Shown here piece by piece: positions 46,118 to 56,960 of a stretch of DNA of 64,000 bases (its first letter is position 1; every line of letters starts with the position of its first letter). The notes under the pieces are model-generated. The model did not search any database. It was not told the DNA's origin and was given only the letters and a program-made list of their open reading frames with translations. The stretch is from Cololabis saira (Eukaryota; Chordata; Actinopteri; Beloniformes; Belonidae), in contig NC_084590.1 of the NCBI RefSeq assembly GCF_033807715.1, positions 36,917,505 to 36,981,504 on the forward strand, read 5' to 3'. A program made the position numbers and the translations under genes.

Positions 46118-48920
46118 TGGGAGTGATTCAAGAGGAACTCCACAGCTGTATTTATTGTCTAATTTTGACTGTATGCCCAGCATTTTCTATGAAAATATTT
46201 GACAACACATGAAGCAACAGACTCGTGAATATTTTCAGACTATAATTAATTCTATAAAGTTGCATGAAAGAGGAACTAAAACAGAGGCCAAAATGAATGC
46301 AGTTTTTGCGATTTGTCTGTCTTGTATGTATTTACAAGCTAGCACCCCTTTACTGTCTCTGCTTGCTCTTACCATCCCACAAAGCATCCTTATGACCAAT
46401 GGGTCTCTTGTTTTTGCCTTTATCCTTCTGCTTTCCTCAGTAATCAGCAGTGTGATGTGATCAGAGACCCCCACCTGTCCTGTTCTCCTCTCATGTCATA
46501 CAGAGCCAAAGTATTCCCTCTGTCATTCCTGACAGTCATGAGGTGGCAGCGCAGACACGGCGCCTTTGTCCCAGGGTAATATTAATCCCTGAAAGTTGAG
46601 CATTCGACCTTCAGAACAAGTGACAACTTTTTGCTCCTTGTACCCCCTGGCTTTCCTCAGTAGATAAGGAGGGAAGATTAGGTGCCCAGACTGTGCGCTT
46701 TATGACTTTGCATTCATTTTGAAATTAAGTATTTCAATATGCACATGGCTTTTCTTAATAAGGACGGCCTCAAAGCCACAACTCATGAACAAATGTGTTA
46801 AACAAATAGCAAGCAAACACTGCAAATGAGCATACAGCATTCTCATCCTACGGGAGACCCCCTCACCCTGACTTCAAATCGACGCCACAACGTGCTGGTG
46901 AGCGCCTCTGCAGCCTGGATTACAGACTGTACACATCTATAAAAGTGAGTGATGTTTGGCTTTTCTGCAGAAGAAGAAAACAATCCCTCCGTCAAAAGCA
47001 GCTCTGAAAATTCTGTCAGTCACAGCTGCGCAGCGTGCGCAGGGCTTGGCAAAGCTTTCTCTGACACGGTCCCCAGGGAACGTTTGTCTGACACTCGCAG
47101 ACAGTTCAAGGTTAACTGATGTACATTATGAAATATTGATAAGAAGATGATCACTTACTGCTCACGGTGAGGAGAGTGTGTGGTGCATTTCAGCCGATCT
47201 TGCAGCGAAATTGGGTTGCATGGGGGTAGTTTGTGTGATAAGGGAACAACTGCCCGGCTCCCTCCAGTTAGTCATTTTGGAATTAGGTTAATGAGCGCTC
47301 TCTAATGGGAGAACTTTTATCTCCCCTTAAAGAACCCCACTTAATTACTTGATTTATGAGCAGCTGCAGGATGAAAACAGAAACCTATCCGTCTCCACCG
47401 GAGAGGGCTTCAGCCAGTAGCTTGTGCTCTTTTCCAACTTATTTCCCTCTTTTCCTGCTCTAAAAGTTTTGCATTTAAAACTCAGCCGTCATTCAGAGGA
47501 GGCAGTGCATTTGGATCAAAGCAAATAATCGTTCAGAGCTTTTCAGTGAAACAAATCATATCGGCGTTCCGAGGATTATACATCATTTACACTGCAGGGA
47601 TTCTTTATTTGAGCTTGTAAACCGCGGGACTTTATTACTACAAGAGAATACAATGGATCCCTGCACAGTGAGAGGCATTGTGATAGCTTTGTTCATGCGC
47701 TTGTTGAAGTTGTTGGACGGATAATCTCCTTTAGTTTGTAATCCAGTATTTTGGAGCAGACGGAAATGCTTCTTGGATCCTTCTGACACCGTCTGATGCA
47801 GTGAGGAGGATTAGCTGACGCCACAAGTTTGCAAAGCGCAACATTGACTCAAAAATAAACAGCTACTTTAGCCCTCGTGGAGTACTACTGCAATATATGA
47901 ATATCTACGGTTCTGCTTTTAGTTGAAAAGATGTTGGTGCACTTTGTCATCTTTTAATTAGGCTAAGTGAATGTGTTGCATGTCCAGAAACATAATTACA
48001 TACAGGACTAAGAGGTTGTGGTGCAGTTTGTCAGAGAGATTGGCTTCGTGCCACTGAACGGCTGCACGCTGTGAACACTTACTGGAATGAGAAGAAACGA
48101 GAAATGCTGCGCGGAAAGAAAGTGAGAAGAGAAAAAAAACATGCTCCTTCTGTGAGGATGAAATGGCTTAAGTGCTGTTTAATGAGAGGCTGCCAGTCAA
48201 ATAAATGAAATAATTGCTTTGGTTTAATTAAAATTATTCATTGCTAATTTTCTGGGGGATAGGTTGTTTTTGTTCTTACCCTGCTAAAATTGATTTCCAA
48301 TAACAGATGGCTGCATTGCAATCAATCAAATTAACCAATTTCTACTAAATGAGTAGTTCTCTTCTAAACATACTGGGTAACATCTGTAAATATTGGGGGG
48401 GAAAAAGATGTTAATTTCTGCTTGGATAATTTGTGGGGGGAAAAAAGTCAAGTATAGCATGTAAGACTGTTTTTAAACACAAGCATGAATGATTGCTGAG
48501 TTTTCAAAGAAGAAAAAAACCTCTTGAATCGACAATGGAGGTTTGCTGCTAGAGCTGCGAATTTGAACAGAAGGTCAACAGGTTTTTCTGTCTTGGCTGC
48601 AATATAAAGAAAGAAAGTACACCCTTTTTCAATTTTAAGATTTTACAGATCAAGGCATAATGTGAAATAATTTGGTCATTACCAGTTAATAAAATTAGAT
48701 AAAAGCAATACACGGCATATGACACTGCCATTATTTAACAAAAATTCAAACTACCGAAGCAGTTTGCAGAGAGACTAAGTACATCTGATGATTCAGCACC
48801 TCGTAGTAACAACTTAATACAGTAATACATTTGAACTAATTGTTTTCTCTTTTATTGCTATGGAGGGATTTTGGCATACTCTCTAAATTAATTCAGATTT
48901 GCAGGCATTAGTTTGTGCAT
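46118..48920. other. Unique non-coding DNA with candidate regulatory block
   Basis: No gene is supported. At 47230-47420 the sequence has closely spaced TTAATGAG, TCTAATGGGAG, TTTTATCTCC, TTAATTACTTGATTTATGAG and GCAGCTGC, which are homeodomain-, GATA- and E-box-like words with little low-complexity drift. It is the strongest candidate conserved non-coding element I noticed. Confidence 0.35.
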
Positions 48921-49320
48921 AGTATTTCATTCTGGTTACAGGCTTGGATCAGGCCACTGCAACTGAGTCCAATCTGAACTCTAGATAGATACTGAGGTCC
49001 GTGAGCTGTCAAAGAAGCCCAGATCATAATCCTTCTACCTCCATGCTTCACATAAGGCGCTTGTGCTGGGCCGTGCGGCAGCACTGTCTTTCTCTAATTC
49101 TTCTTTTATGATCTATAAATGATCTATAACATGTTGAATGTCAATGTTGGGAGCTTATTTGAACTCGAGGTGAACTTACTTGGACACTGACTCCAGGAAA
49201 GATTGGCAACCATCTTAAATGTTTTTTTTTTTTTTTTTTTTTTTTAAATGATTCTCACTGTCGAATTGTGAACTCCAAACTGTTTGAAGAATTTCCACAT
49301 ATCAGACTGATGGACCACTA
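48921..49320. repeat. Old interspersed repeat, left part
   Basis: Text around CCAGATCATAATCC, CTCCATGCTTCACA and AGATTGGCAACCATCTTAAA resembles a widespread fish repeat derived from a DNA transposon. A T-run of about 25 bases lies at 49220-49245. The probable continuation is at 50289-50400. The identification rests on general familiarity, not on terminal repeats. Confidence 0.3.
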
Positions 49321-49323
49321 GTT

Positions 49324-49502
49324 GTTTCCATTACCCCTAGATTTGTGCAAAACCTAAATATATCGCAAATAAAAAACCATAAAGGAAATTACTCTAATTT
49401 AAAAATATTCTAAGATATCGCAAAAACCTTTTTTAAGCTTTCACGAGCTGGTTATTTCAGGTGTGTTGATAATTCAGTTCATTCCAAAAGTGTCATGGAA
49501 AC
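49324..49502. mobile_element. Small MITE with GTTTCCAT inverted ends
   Basis: GTTTCCATTACCCCT at the left end and the complement of AAGTGTCATGGAAAC at the right end match at 11 of 15 positions. The interior repeats ATATCGCAAA-type words. It has no coding. Confidence 0.45.
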
Positions 49503-49979
49503 GTTTTTTGTGCATTTGTACATGTCTGGCAGCGCTGGGTGTGACATAGTTGGTCAATCTAAAGTCATCAATATCTAGTCTCCAGCTGTTTTTGGCCTCG
49601 TTAATGAAACATAGGTGTGCTATAACACTACTTAATCATTCTGAATTACTGCATTGCATTAGGGCTTCTGCCTCTGAATAATCATTTTGAATGATCATTC
49701 GCTGCCTTCATTCACTGTTGACTATTTTCGCAGTAGTGGTAATAATTTGTCTAATTTGTCTTGTCAAAGACTAAATATCTTTTCGTCCATCTTCTTCAAA
49801 GTCGAGATCTTCTTTTTCATTGTTTTAAATAGAAGTATCGCAGAACAAGAGTTATGGGAAGAGAACTAAGAGAGTTGTGCTCATAAAAAGAAAAAAACAC
49901 TGTTCAAATGAAAGACCAACCCTCTGCAGTGGTACCTTTTATTGCAAATTTAGATTTGCTTTTCTTTTACAAAAAAGTG
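49503..49979. other. Non-coding DNA
   Basis: AT-rich sequence without recognised features. Confidence 0.35.
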
Positions 49980-50287
49980 TGTCATGCCCGCTCCCCCCAC
50001 GCTACCAGGGTCAGCATTGCCAGCCTTCTGATCACCAGTCCTGACACTACAACTCCCAGCATTCCTCATTTCTCCTCATTGAGGACTGCACCTGTGCCCT
50101 CATCACCCTCATCCGTTCCACCGGTTCTCCTGCACAGTCCCAGCTCATTCCCTGGTCTTTGGTCCACATGACTTGTGAGTTTGAGTCTACACCAACTCTT
50201 TTCATTATTAACCCGTACTTTAGTCATGCTTACGCTTGTGTCCGCCTGCTGCTTTAAAACCTGACAAAATGTCATGGACACGTCACA
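49980..50287 (+). repeat. Possible solo LTR
   Basis: The segment begins TGTCATGCCCGC and ends CACGTCACA, giving TG...CA ends with short inverted TGTCA/TGACG-like tips. It is more CT-rich than its surroundings, with the CTCCCAGCATTCC and CACCTGTGCCC words common in fish retroelement LTRs. No 5-bp duplication or polyadenylation signal was found, so the call is weak. Confidence 0.25.
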
Positions 50288-50288
50288 A

Positions 50289-50400
50289 TATTTCCTTCTC
50301 TAAAATCAGTGCTGATTTATTTCCTCCTTGGCATTGTGTTAAGAGCACACCTGAGATCAGACCAGCAAGCTACCAAAACCTCTGCTTTTTTTTACATCTT
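50289..50400. repeat. Old interspersed repeat, right part
   Basis: CCTCCTTGGCATTGTG, followed by AGCACACCTGAGATCAGACC and CAAAACCTCTGC, looks like the continuation of the repeat at 48921-49320. If so, roughly 1 kb (the MITE and the possible LTR) separates the two parts. Confidence 0.3.
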
Positions 50401-50600
50401 GATTAGCTGTACATAGCGTCTACCTACCCTCTTACTTCCTATGGAAGCAGCATGTGTGCTCAATTTTTCTCACAGATCTTTTTTCTCTTGAATAGTTATA
50501 GACACGGTATAAATTGCCATGTTGTTGTTCATCTGAGGTCATATTTAAGCCGAGAGCTGTTTCACGGAACCAAGATAAGTGATTAAACTGAGATATGTGC

Positions 50601-51539
50601 TAGAGATGCGCCGATGACCGATTTCGAAAACCAGTGTCTGCAGATCCCGATTTTGCCGATCACCGATCCCAGCGAGAAATCCATAAATTCTTCAATATTG
50701 TTGTCTCATGTACATGACACTGGGATTGTATTATTAGTTATAAAAATTAGGAGATGAGAAAGTATCATGAATTGACTGTTTTATTCCATGCTGAGGCAAT
50801 GAGCTATATTTCCCTCTCTAGAGACTTTTAGAGACTATTTAGACTCGGTTACAAAGAGTAAGTGTAGCTTACTAGCTTCAGCTTTCCTGTGGTAATAATT
50901 ATGTACAACATGTGCAGCAACACAGACAACAGCAGACATGCCACTCTCTAAAAGTTGATACAAGTTGTAAACTATAAACCTTAGTTTTCCTGTGGAAAGA
51001 GGAATTAAATCTTAAAATAAAAATGAATTCCGCCGCATGTGAGGAAACTCTTGTGAGTGAAATAAAACTCTCCACACTAGAGCTCCACATGTCCCTCGTG
51101 AAGCCGACTGACACGACTGTCGTCCTGCATGAGGCTTTGGACTGTATATAGTTCGGTGTAACTCCGACAGGATTTCATCAGTGAAATATTTACGACGCGG
51201 CAGCACGTACCGCGGAACCAAGCTGCAAATGACGCGTTTAAACCCAACGTCTTCTACAACAGGAAGTGGCTGATGATCAAAGCATATGAATCCATTACCT
51301 TACGATGTAGTTATTTATTTTTCTTGCTGTCGTTTACATGTCTCTGTTACTTGTTGTCCTTTTCAGATATTGTAAAAGTCCCATACCGGCGAGGCTGGCC
51401 ACGCCCCCTTGGGACAGCTTGGTCTGAGATGTGGGAACGCCCACGCGAGCGGCGATTGTTGTAAACGTCTCTGAACTATTATTTTCCGATCTCCGATCAA
51501 AACCGACTGATCAGTGGTCGATCAATCGGTGCATCTCTA
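50601..51539. mobile_element. Non-autonomous hAT element (GAGATGCGCCGAT ends)
   Basis: TAGAGATGCGCCGAT at the left and ATCGGTGCATCTCTA at the right are inverted repeats differing at one position. The 8-bp flanks ATATGTGC (50593-50600) and ATATGTGG (51540-51547) differ only at the last base. CCGATC words cluster near both ends. Frames inside show no transposase motif. Confidence 0.8.
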
Positions 51540-51547
51540 ATATGTGG

Positions 51548-52064
51548 GTGATGTTGACTGAACTCAGCCTTGAGTCGTTTGCATTACAATCATTATTATA
51601 CTGTCGAAACTCCACTTTGACTATAACACTCAAGGCGATGCATTTTATGAAGGCTTGTATTCATGTTGCTGTCTGATGTTTGATCAGTAGCCTATGTATA
51701 TTTTTCTTCAGTGTTATTGCACTTTTTCAGATGATTAAAATATGGCCGAAGGTGATTTCAGGGAAGTCACTGATGAGCGCAATAGTACTAGTCATGTAAA
51801 GTTCCAGTCACGTTATGCGGAGTTCTTTCACAGACAGATGTTCACATGCTGGTTAGGCTTTTGAATATCCAGACATCCTGGATTTCTTAGTACTTCTTTC
51901 ATCGGTTATTCATTGTTTTATTGCATCCTGTTGTGTAAAAGAGGGTGTACTGACTTTTTCACAAGACTATTTGCTTGTAAAGTTTGACTTTGTCTTCCTC
52001 TTAGCTGAATTTAACATCAGAAAATGATACTTAAATAGGAATCTACAGCAAAGGTTGTTTTTTT
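51548..52064. other. Unique spacer
   Basis: No gene or repeat recognised. Confidence 0.4.
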
Positions 52065-52816
52065 TTTATTAGGGCCCGAGCACTTACAGTGCGAAGGCCC
52101 TATTGTGTCTGTAGGAATTTTTCTTTCTTTTTTCTTTCTTTTTTTCTTTTTCCGACAAAAGGAGGGCCTTTTTGCCCCCCTAAACGTGCCGTATCTGAAA
52201 TTTTGCAACCAAGCCAGGCCTGGTGAAAAAATGGATATTTCATGGTTTGCATTAATGGGCGTGGCCTAATGGCTCAACAGCGCCCCCTAGAAAACTTTCT
52301 GCCTCAAGCCCCACAATACGGTTTGACATACATGCACTAAAATCGGTACACACCTGTATCATGTCGCAACTTAAAGAAAAGTTTCTTGGCGCCATGGCCG
52401 AAACTGAACAGGAAGTTAGCCATTTTGAATTAATCATGTAATTTTGCCGCAATTTATGCCATGTCTTCATCCGTTAATACGGCCCGAACCGTAGCGTGCA
52501 CCCAGGTGTGTTATACATCAAAATGTGCGTCTCCATCCTGTGACGACACGCATTACTTTTCTCAGTCAAAAGCGTTACCTGGACCTTCATTGGCCTTAAT
52601 TAGCCCCGCCCCTTTTTCTGATTGGTCGATATTTGATAGATCATATTTTCTGCCATAACTTTTGAATGGTTTGATATAGAGAGTCGTGGGTGGTGTCATC
52701 CGCTAAATGTCCAGGCCTGAAGAATCTACATGCAAGTCATACAAGCTTCCACTGCAGCACGCCTGAACGTGCACAAGGGTGCGAGGGCCCGTTCATCGCT
52801 GCTTGCAGCTTTAATT
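52065..52816. repeat. Teleost GGGCCCGAGC interspersed repeat
   Basis: The block begins TATTAGGGCCCGAGCACT, has GCGAAGGCCCTATTGTG close by and ends GCGAGGGCCCGTTCATCGC, GCTTGCAGCTTTAATTTT. This layout is shared by an abundant fish repeat family. AACAGCGCCCCCTAG and CCCCGCCCCTTTTTCTGATTGG lie inside. No transposase or terminal inverted repeat is clear, so the class is left open. Confidence 0.5.
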
Positions 52817-54004
52817 TTTAATGTTTTTGCAGCCCGTGCTGAACCTCAAAAGTCAAGAAAGACAGGACTGTTTGAATATTTAAGGCTGCTGACAACATTT
52901 ATGAGGCGTCTGGTAGAAACCTCAAACTCAGACTGTCACCATCTGAGTGATTATTTTTTCTCGTTTTTTTTTCTTGGCGCGTCTTATTTGCCCTGCCTTT
53001 ACTTCCAGCTTCAGATGCCCTGCAGCTTCTGTTTTCTTTTGTCAGATGCCCATGGTTTCCTTATCGCAGCCTCAGGGATTGGTACACTAACCCTCATACA
53101 GCTTTGTGTCACAGCGGGAATGAAGAAAATATTTTGACGTCTAGGAATGGCAGCTCTAATTACTTGTTTATTTTCACCTGAGATTCTGTTTGCCTGCGAG
53201 CTCTCATCTGGTTCCTGACTCGGATAGATGCTGTTCCTTCTTAGTGTCTCATTTTAAGTTTACCAAACATGAATTGGTGTTTATTCTTAATTTGGGAAAT
53301 TAAAGATTTAAGATAAATTTCAATAGACACTTGTAATAACAAACACATATGAATATATACTGTACTCATAAAATCTGTGGTGTGATTCTGTAGATGTCCA
53401 GAAGTCTAAAAATGCCTAAACATTATTAGGCCTTTTGAGAATTTATTTTAAAATCACAGTGACTGCTTATAAATGTTCATCTACTTGAAACAGTCCAGTA
53501 CAACTGACCAGACTGTTTTAGCCTATTTATTCAGTGGTTGTATGTGAGCATTTGTATTTATATTGCACTTTCCTAGTCTTGTTGACCCATTAAATCACTT
53601 TTAGACCACAGACCACATCAACACATATTCTTAATCAATCTATTGATTAATATATTGACGTTCAGTGACCCAAACATCTGTTCTTTGTGGTCCTGAACAT
53701 GAAAATAACAGATAATGAGTTTATTTTTTACTTTTTATTGCCTATCAAAATCTTTTGTGCGTGTATATGTTTGTATGTATGTAGCATCACCTTAGCTCCG
53801 TTCTTTCGTTCTCAGTTCTGAATTTGTACATATAGCCAATTATGCCAACAAAGACTGATCGTGATGAAGTTTATGTACAAAGGAATTAAAATACAACTCA
53901 TGGAATACTTTATCATGTGCAGGTGTTTCTTGTCATTCTCTGAGGTCGGCCATTTATGGATATGCTCGTCTCAAATCAAATACTTCTCGGGGGAGGGAAA
54001 TTAA
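52817..54004. other. Unique non-coding DNA
   Basis: No supported feature. A frame at 52730-53137 spans the repeat boundary and lacks motifs. Confidence 0.4.
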
Positions 54005-54080
54005 AAGCAAAGCAAGAACAGTTTATTTGTATCGCACATTTCGGCAACAAGGCAATTCAAGGTTTTACATAATAAAAATA
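54005..54080 (-). mobile_element. L2-type LINE 3' tail, minus strand
   Basis: Read on the minus strand the segment is TTGAATTGCCTTGTTGCCG, then GTGCGATACAAATAAAC, then a short TTGCTTTGC tail. This matches the end of the L2 copy at 25075-25141 in order and spacing. Only the extreme 3' end is present. Confidence 0.6.
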
Positions 54081-55282
54081 TAAAAAGTGAAAAAGAAAAA
54101 GAAATTGTAAAGTTTTTCAAAGGTTATTTTGCTGATTCAACAAATGTTAAACAGGATTTTAAAGTTAGATCTACAGCAATTTTCTTTCCATCCCTGCAGG
54201 CTGATGGTTTTTTCTGCCCTTTGAGACACGAGAGACGAGGACTGTGTGTTAGTTCAGATGCAATCTCTCCTCCATAGACAGGTGGACCATAAATCACTCT
54301 TTCCCTACTTCTGTGTGACTACCTCCCAGTCTTTTCATCGCTTTTCCTGCCTTTTTGTATCTCCCACCCTCTCTTTGGCCCGGCTCCAGATGGTTTTGCG
54401 CTGCTGGCACTCAGTCTCAAGTTGTTTGAACTTCACAGAAAAGTAGGGAGTTACTGGAGAGAGGTGGATTGCCAAAAAAAAAAAGAAATAGATGAAGGTC
54501 TGTGTTGTAAGATATTCCAAGATGGAGGGCAAACGGTAACCTTAGACAGCATCTGACAGCAGAGGATCCAAATGTTTGTTTCAACATAGTGGGCTGTGTG
54601 GGTGAATACAGTTCAGGGATTCTGTATAAAAACGTTTTACTGCTGGAGTTCCTATCAAGGTTATCTCAAATGGGTTTTTCAGTTTAATAGAATATGACCT
54701 GTGAATCAATAAATTAAGCTTAGATGCAGTAACTAACAATGTCTTGTCCAGGCTGTTTATGTCAAACTATTTTACAAATGTTAAAACAAACAAACAAAAG
54801 AGAAAATCATTAACTGTGCACATTAATCTGATGCTTCTGTTCCACTACACAACAATTCTTTTATTTAATTTAGTAATATTGGACTTTGCAAATTGCTAAT
54901 TTGCTAATTTTGTTACACACAAATATGTATCAGCATTAATACTGCACAAATGACTTGATGTCATGCTAGAATATCAGGTTGAACTTTATTGGAAGGGATA
55001 TTTACTTTATTTTAGATGGCACTGTATCTCACACTGGAACCTGTCATCAAAAACAAATCACTTTAGACTCCCGTCTCGGTCATCTTTAGTGAAAACTGTG
55101 TTTTACTGTACGGCTAGTTTGATTATTATTGATGCCAATATAACTCCTAACAGGTGTTACATTGACACATACATACGGGTTGTTATAAGAGGGGTAAAAA
55201 ACGTATGAGGCTTCCACGCACAGGGTTCTGGGAATCTCAGTGCTGTCTGTATTTATTACATGTGCAAAGAAACACAGTAGGC
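54081..55282. other. Unique non-coding DNA
   Basis: AT-rich, with no gene or repeat recognised. Confidence 0.4.
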
Positions 55283-55354
55283 TACAGACCAAAAGTTTGG
55301 ACACACTTCCCAATGTGTTGGAATGAGAAGGTGTGTCCAAACTTTTGGTCTGTA
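55283..55354. mobile_element. 72-bp palindromic MITE
   Basis: The arms 55283-55306 and 55331-55354 are exact inverted copies of 24 bp (containing CAGACCAAAAGTTTGGACAC), with a 24-bp centre. The outermost bases are TA, as for Tc1/mariner-type targets. This is a well-known fish miniature repeat type. Confidence 0.8.
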
Positions 55355-55841
55355 CTGTACATAAAATAAAAAAAAACCTACATTGTCCGGCTGTTGATTT
55401 CTGCATCATACAATTACAAATCTCAAACAACCCAAACCAGCTATACTGGAAAAATGGGGAAAATAAAGAACTTGCTGACATATATCTGCACCGTTGCTGA
55501 AAACATGAAGAGAGAAAGAAAAGCAGGCGCTGGCTGATGACATCACTTAAAGGGAGGTTCTTGGGGTGGTTACATCAAACATTAACAATGATGAAACTTG
55601 CTCACAGAGTTACTGTGGACGGGATTTCAGAGGCAGTTACGAGACTAAAGAAAGTGATGGTGGAAGAAAAATGACCGACTGACTGAAAAGAGTGAATGTT
55701 GGACAGCAATGTAAGAGTGACTTAACCTCCACACCTGCAGAGGGTCCTAAAGAGCTGGAAATTACAAAAGTTATATGTGCTCAAGTGCCAACAATCTACC
55801 TTCCAGATTGAAACCAATCAAAAATAAGAAAAGTTGCAGTT
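55355..55841. other. Short unique spacer
   Basis: No feature recognised. Confidence 0.4.
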
Positions 55842-56960
55842 CATTCAAATCAAATCAAATCAAACTTTATTTGTAAAGCACCTTTCATACAAAAAATGTA
55901 ACACAAAGTGCTTTCCACAAACATATACATAACATAAAACATAAACATAAAATGTATTAATGCCCCCCCTTTCCCCGCACACACACAGACACACACACAG
56001 ACACACACACAGACACACGGTGCAGACATGGCTAGGCACAGAGGATCCAGGTGAGGAAACGGTAACAGGGAGCCGTCCAGGCCAGGAGGTCTCATAGCCC
56101 GCAGCTACAAGGGTTTCCTTCACAGAGACCATCCGGCCCGGACGGATAGAGGAGTCCACACCACAGCGGTGAAGCCGTGGTGCAGAGCTCCACAACATCC
56201 AGGCCAGAACGACCCCCAGGACGACCCCCTGCAGGCCAGAGTCACTCCCAGCATGGAGGCTCCCCATGAGGAAACACTGGAGCTAAAAGCTACAAGAAAG
56301 CAGGATAAGATACACTAAAAGAGTTTAAAAAAAAGTATAACATAACATAAAATCCTAAAAGTATGTCTAAAAAGCAAGACATTAAAAACTAAAGGAATAA
56401 GACAGTATATGTATAAAGTAATGTATAAAATAGACCATAAATAACGACTAAAATATTTAGATAAAACATTAAGATAAAACAATGAAAATAAATTATAATA
56501 AAAAAAGGATAAACTAAATATAAAACAGAGTAGTAAGATCCAATAAAAATAAGGGTGAGCATACAAAATGTAAAAGAGTTAAATGAGTCAGTTAAAAGCC
56601 TGATTAAAGAGATGGGTCTTGAGCCTCTTTTTAAAAACATCAACAGTCTCTGCGGCCCTGAGGTTCTCCGGGAGGCTGTTCCACAATCGGGGACCATAAA
56701 AACTGAATGCCGCCTCCCATTAACTGGTCTGTATGGCAGGGATGCTAGAGCCCCTGAGAGCTGATGCCCTACTTGTTTTAAATGTTGCCCTGCTCCTAAC
56801 ACAGCTGATTCAAATGAACTGATTACCATTAGTTTGATACAAAGGTCTACAACACAGATCTGTTAGTGACCCATTCATGGGAATCAAATGTGTTAGAGCC
56901 TGGAAGCATCTAAAACATACAGGACCCTGGACATGAAGAGTTCTGCACTAGTGGCTGACT
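55842..56960 (-). mobile_element. L2-like LINE 3' untranslated region, minus strand
   Basis: On the minus strand the unit ends AAAGCACTTTGTGTTAC, AAAGGTGCTTTACAAATAAAG and a (TTTGA)n tail, the same layout as the L2 tail at 25075-25141. Upstream are GC-rich words (GGGGGTCGTTCTGGCCTGG) and TTTTTAAAAAGAGGCTCAAG typical of long fish LINE 3' regions. No protein motif is found. A 12-bp (ACACACACACAG) tandem lies at about 55979-56018. Confidence 0.5.
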
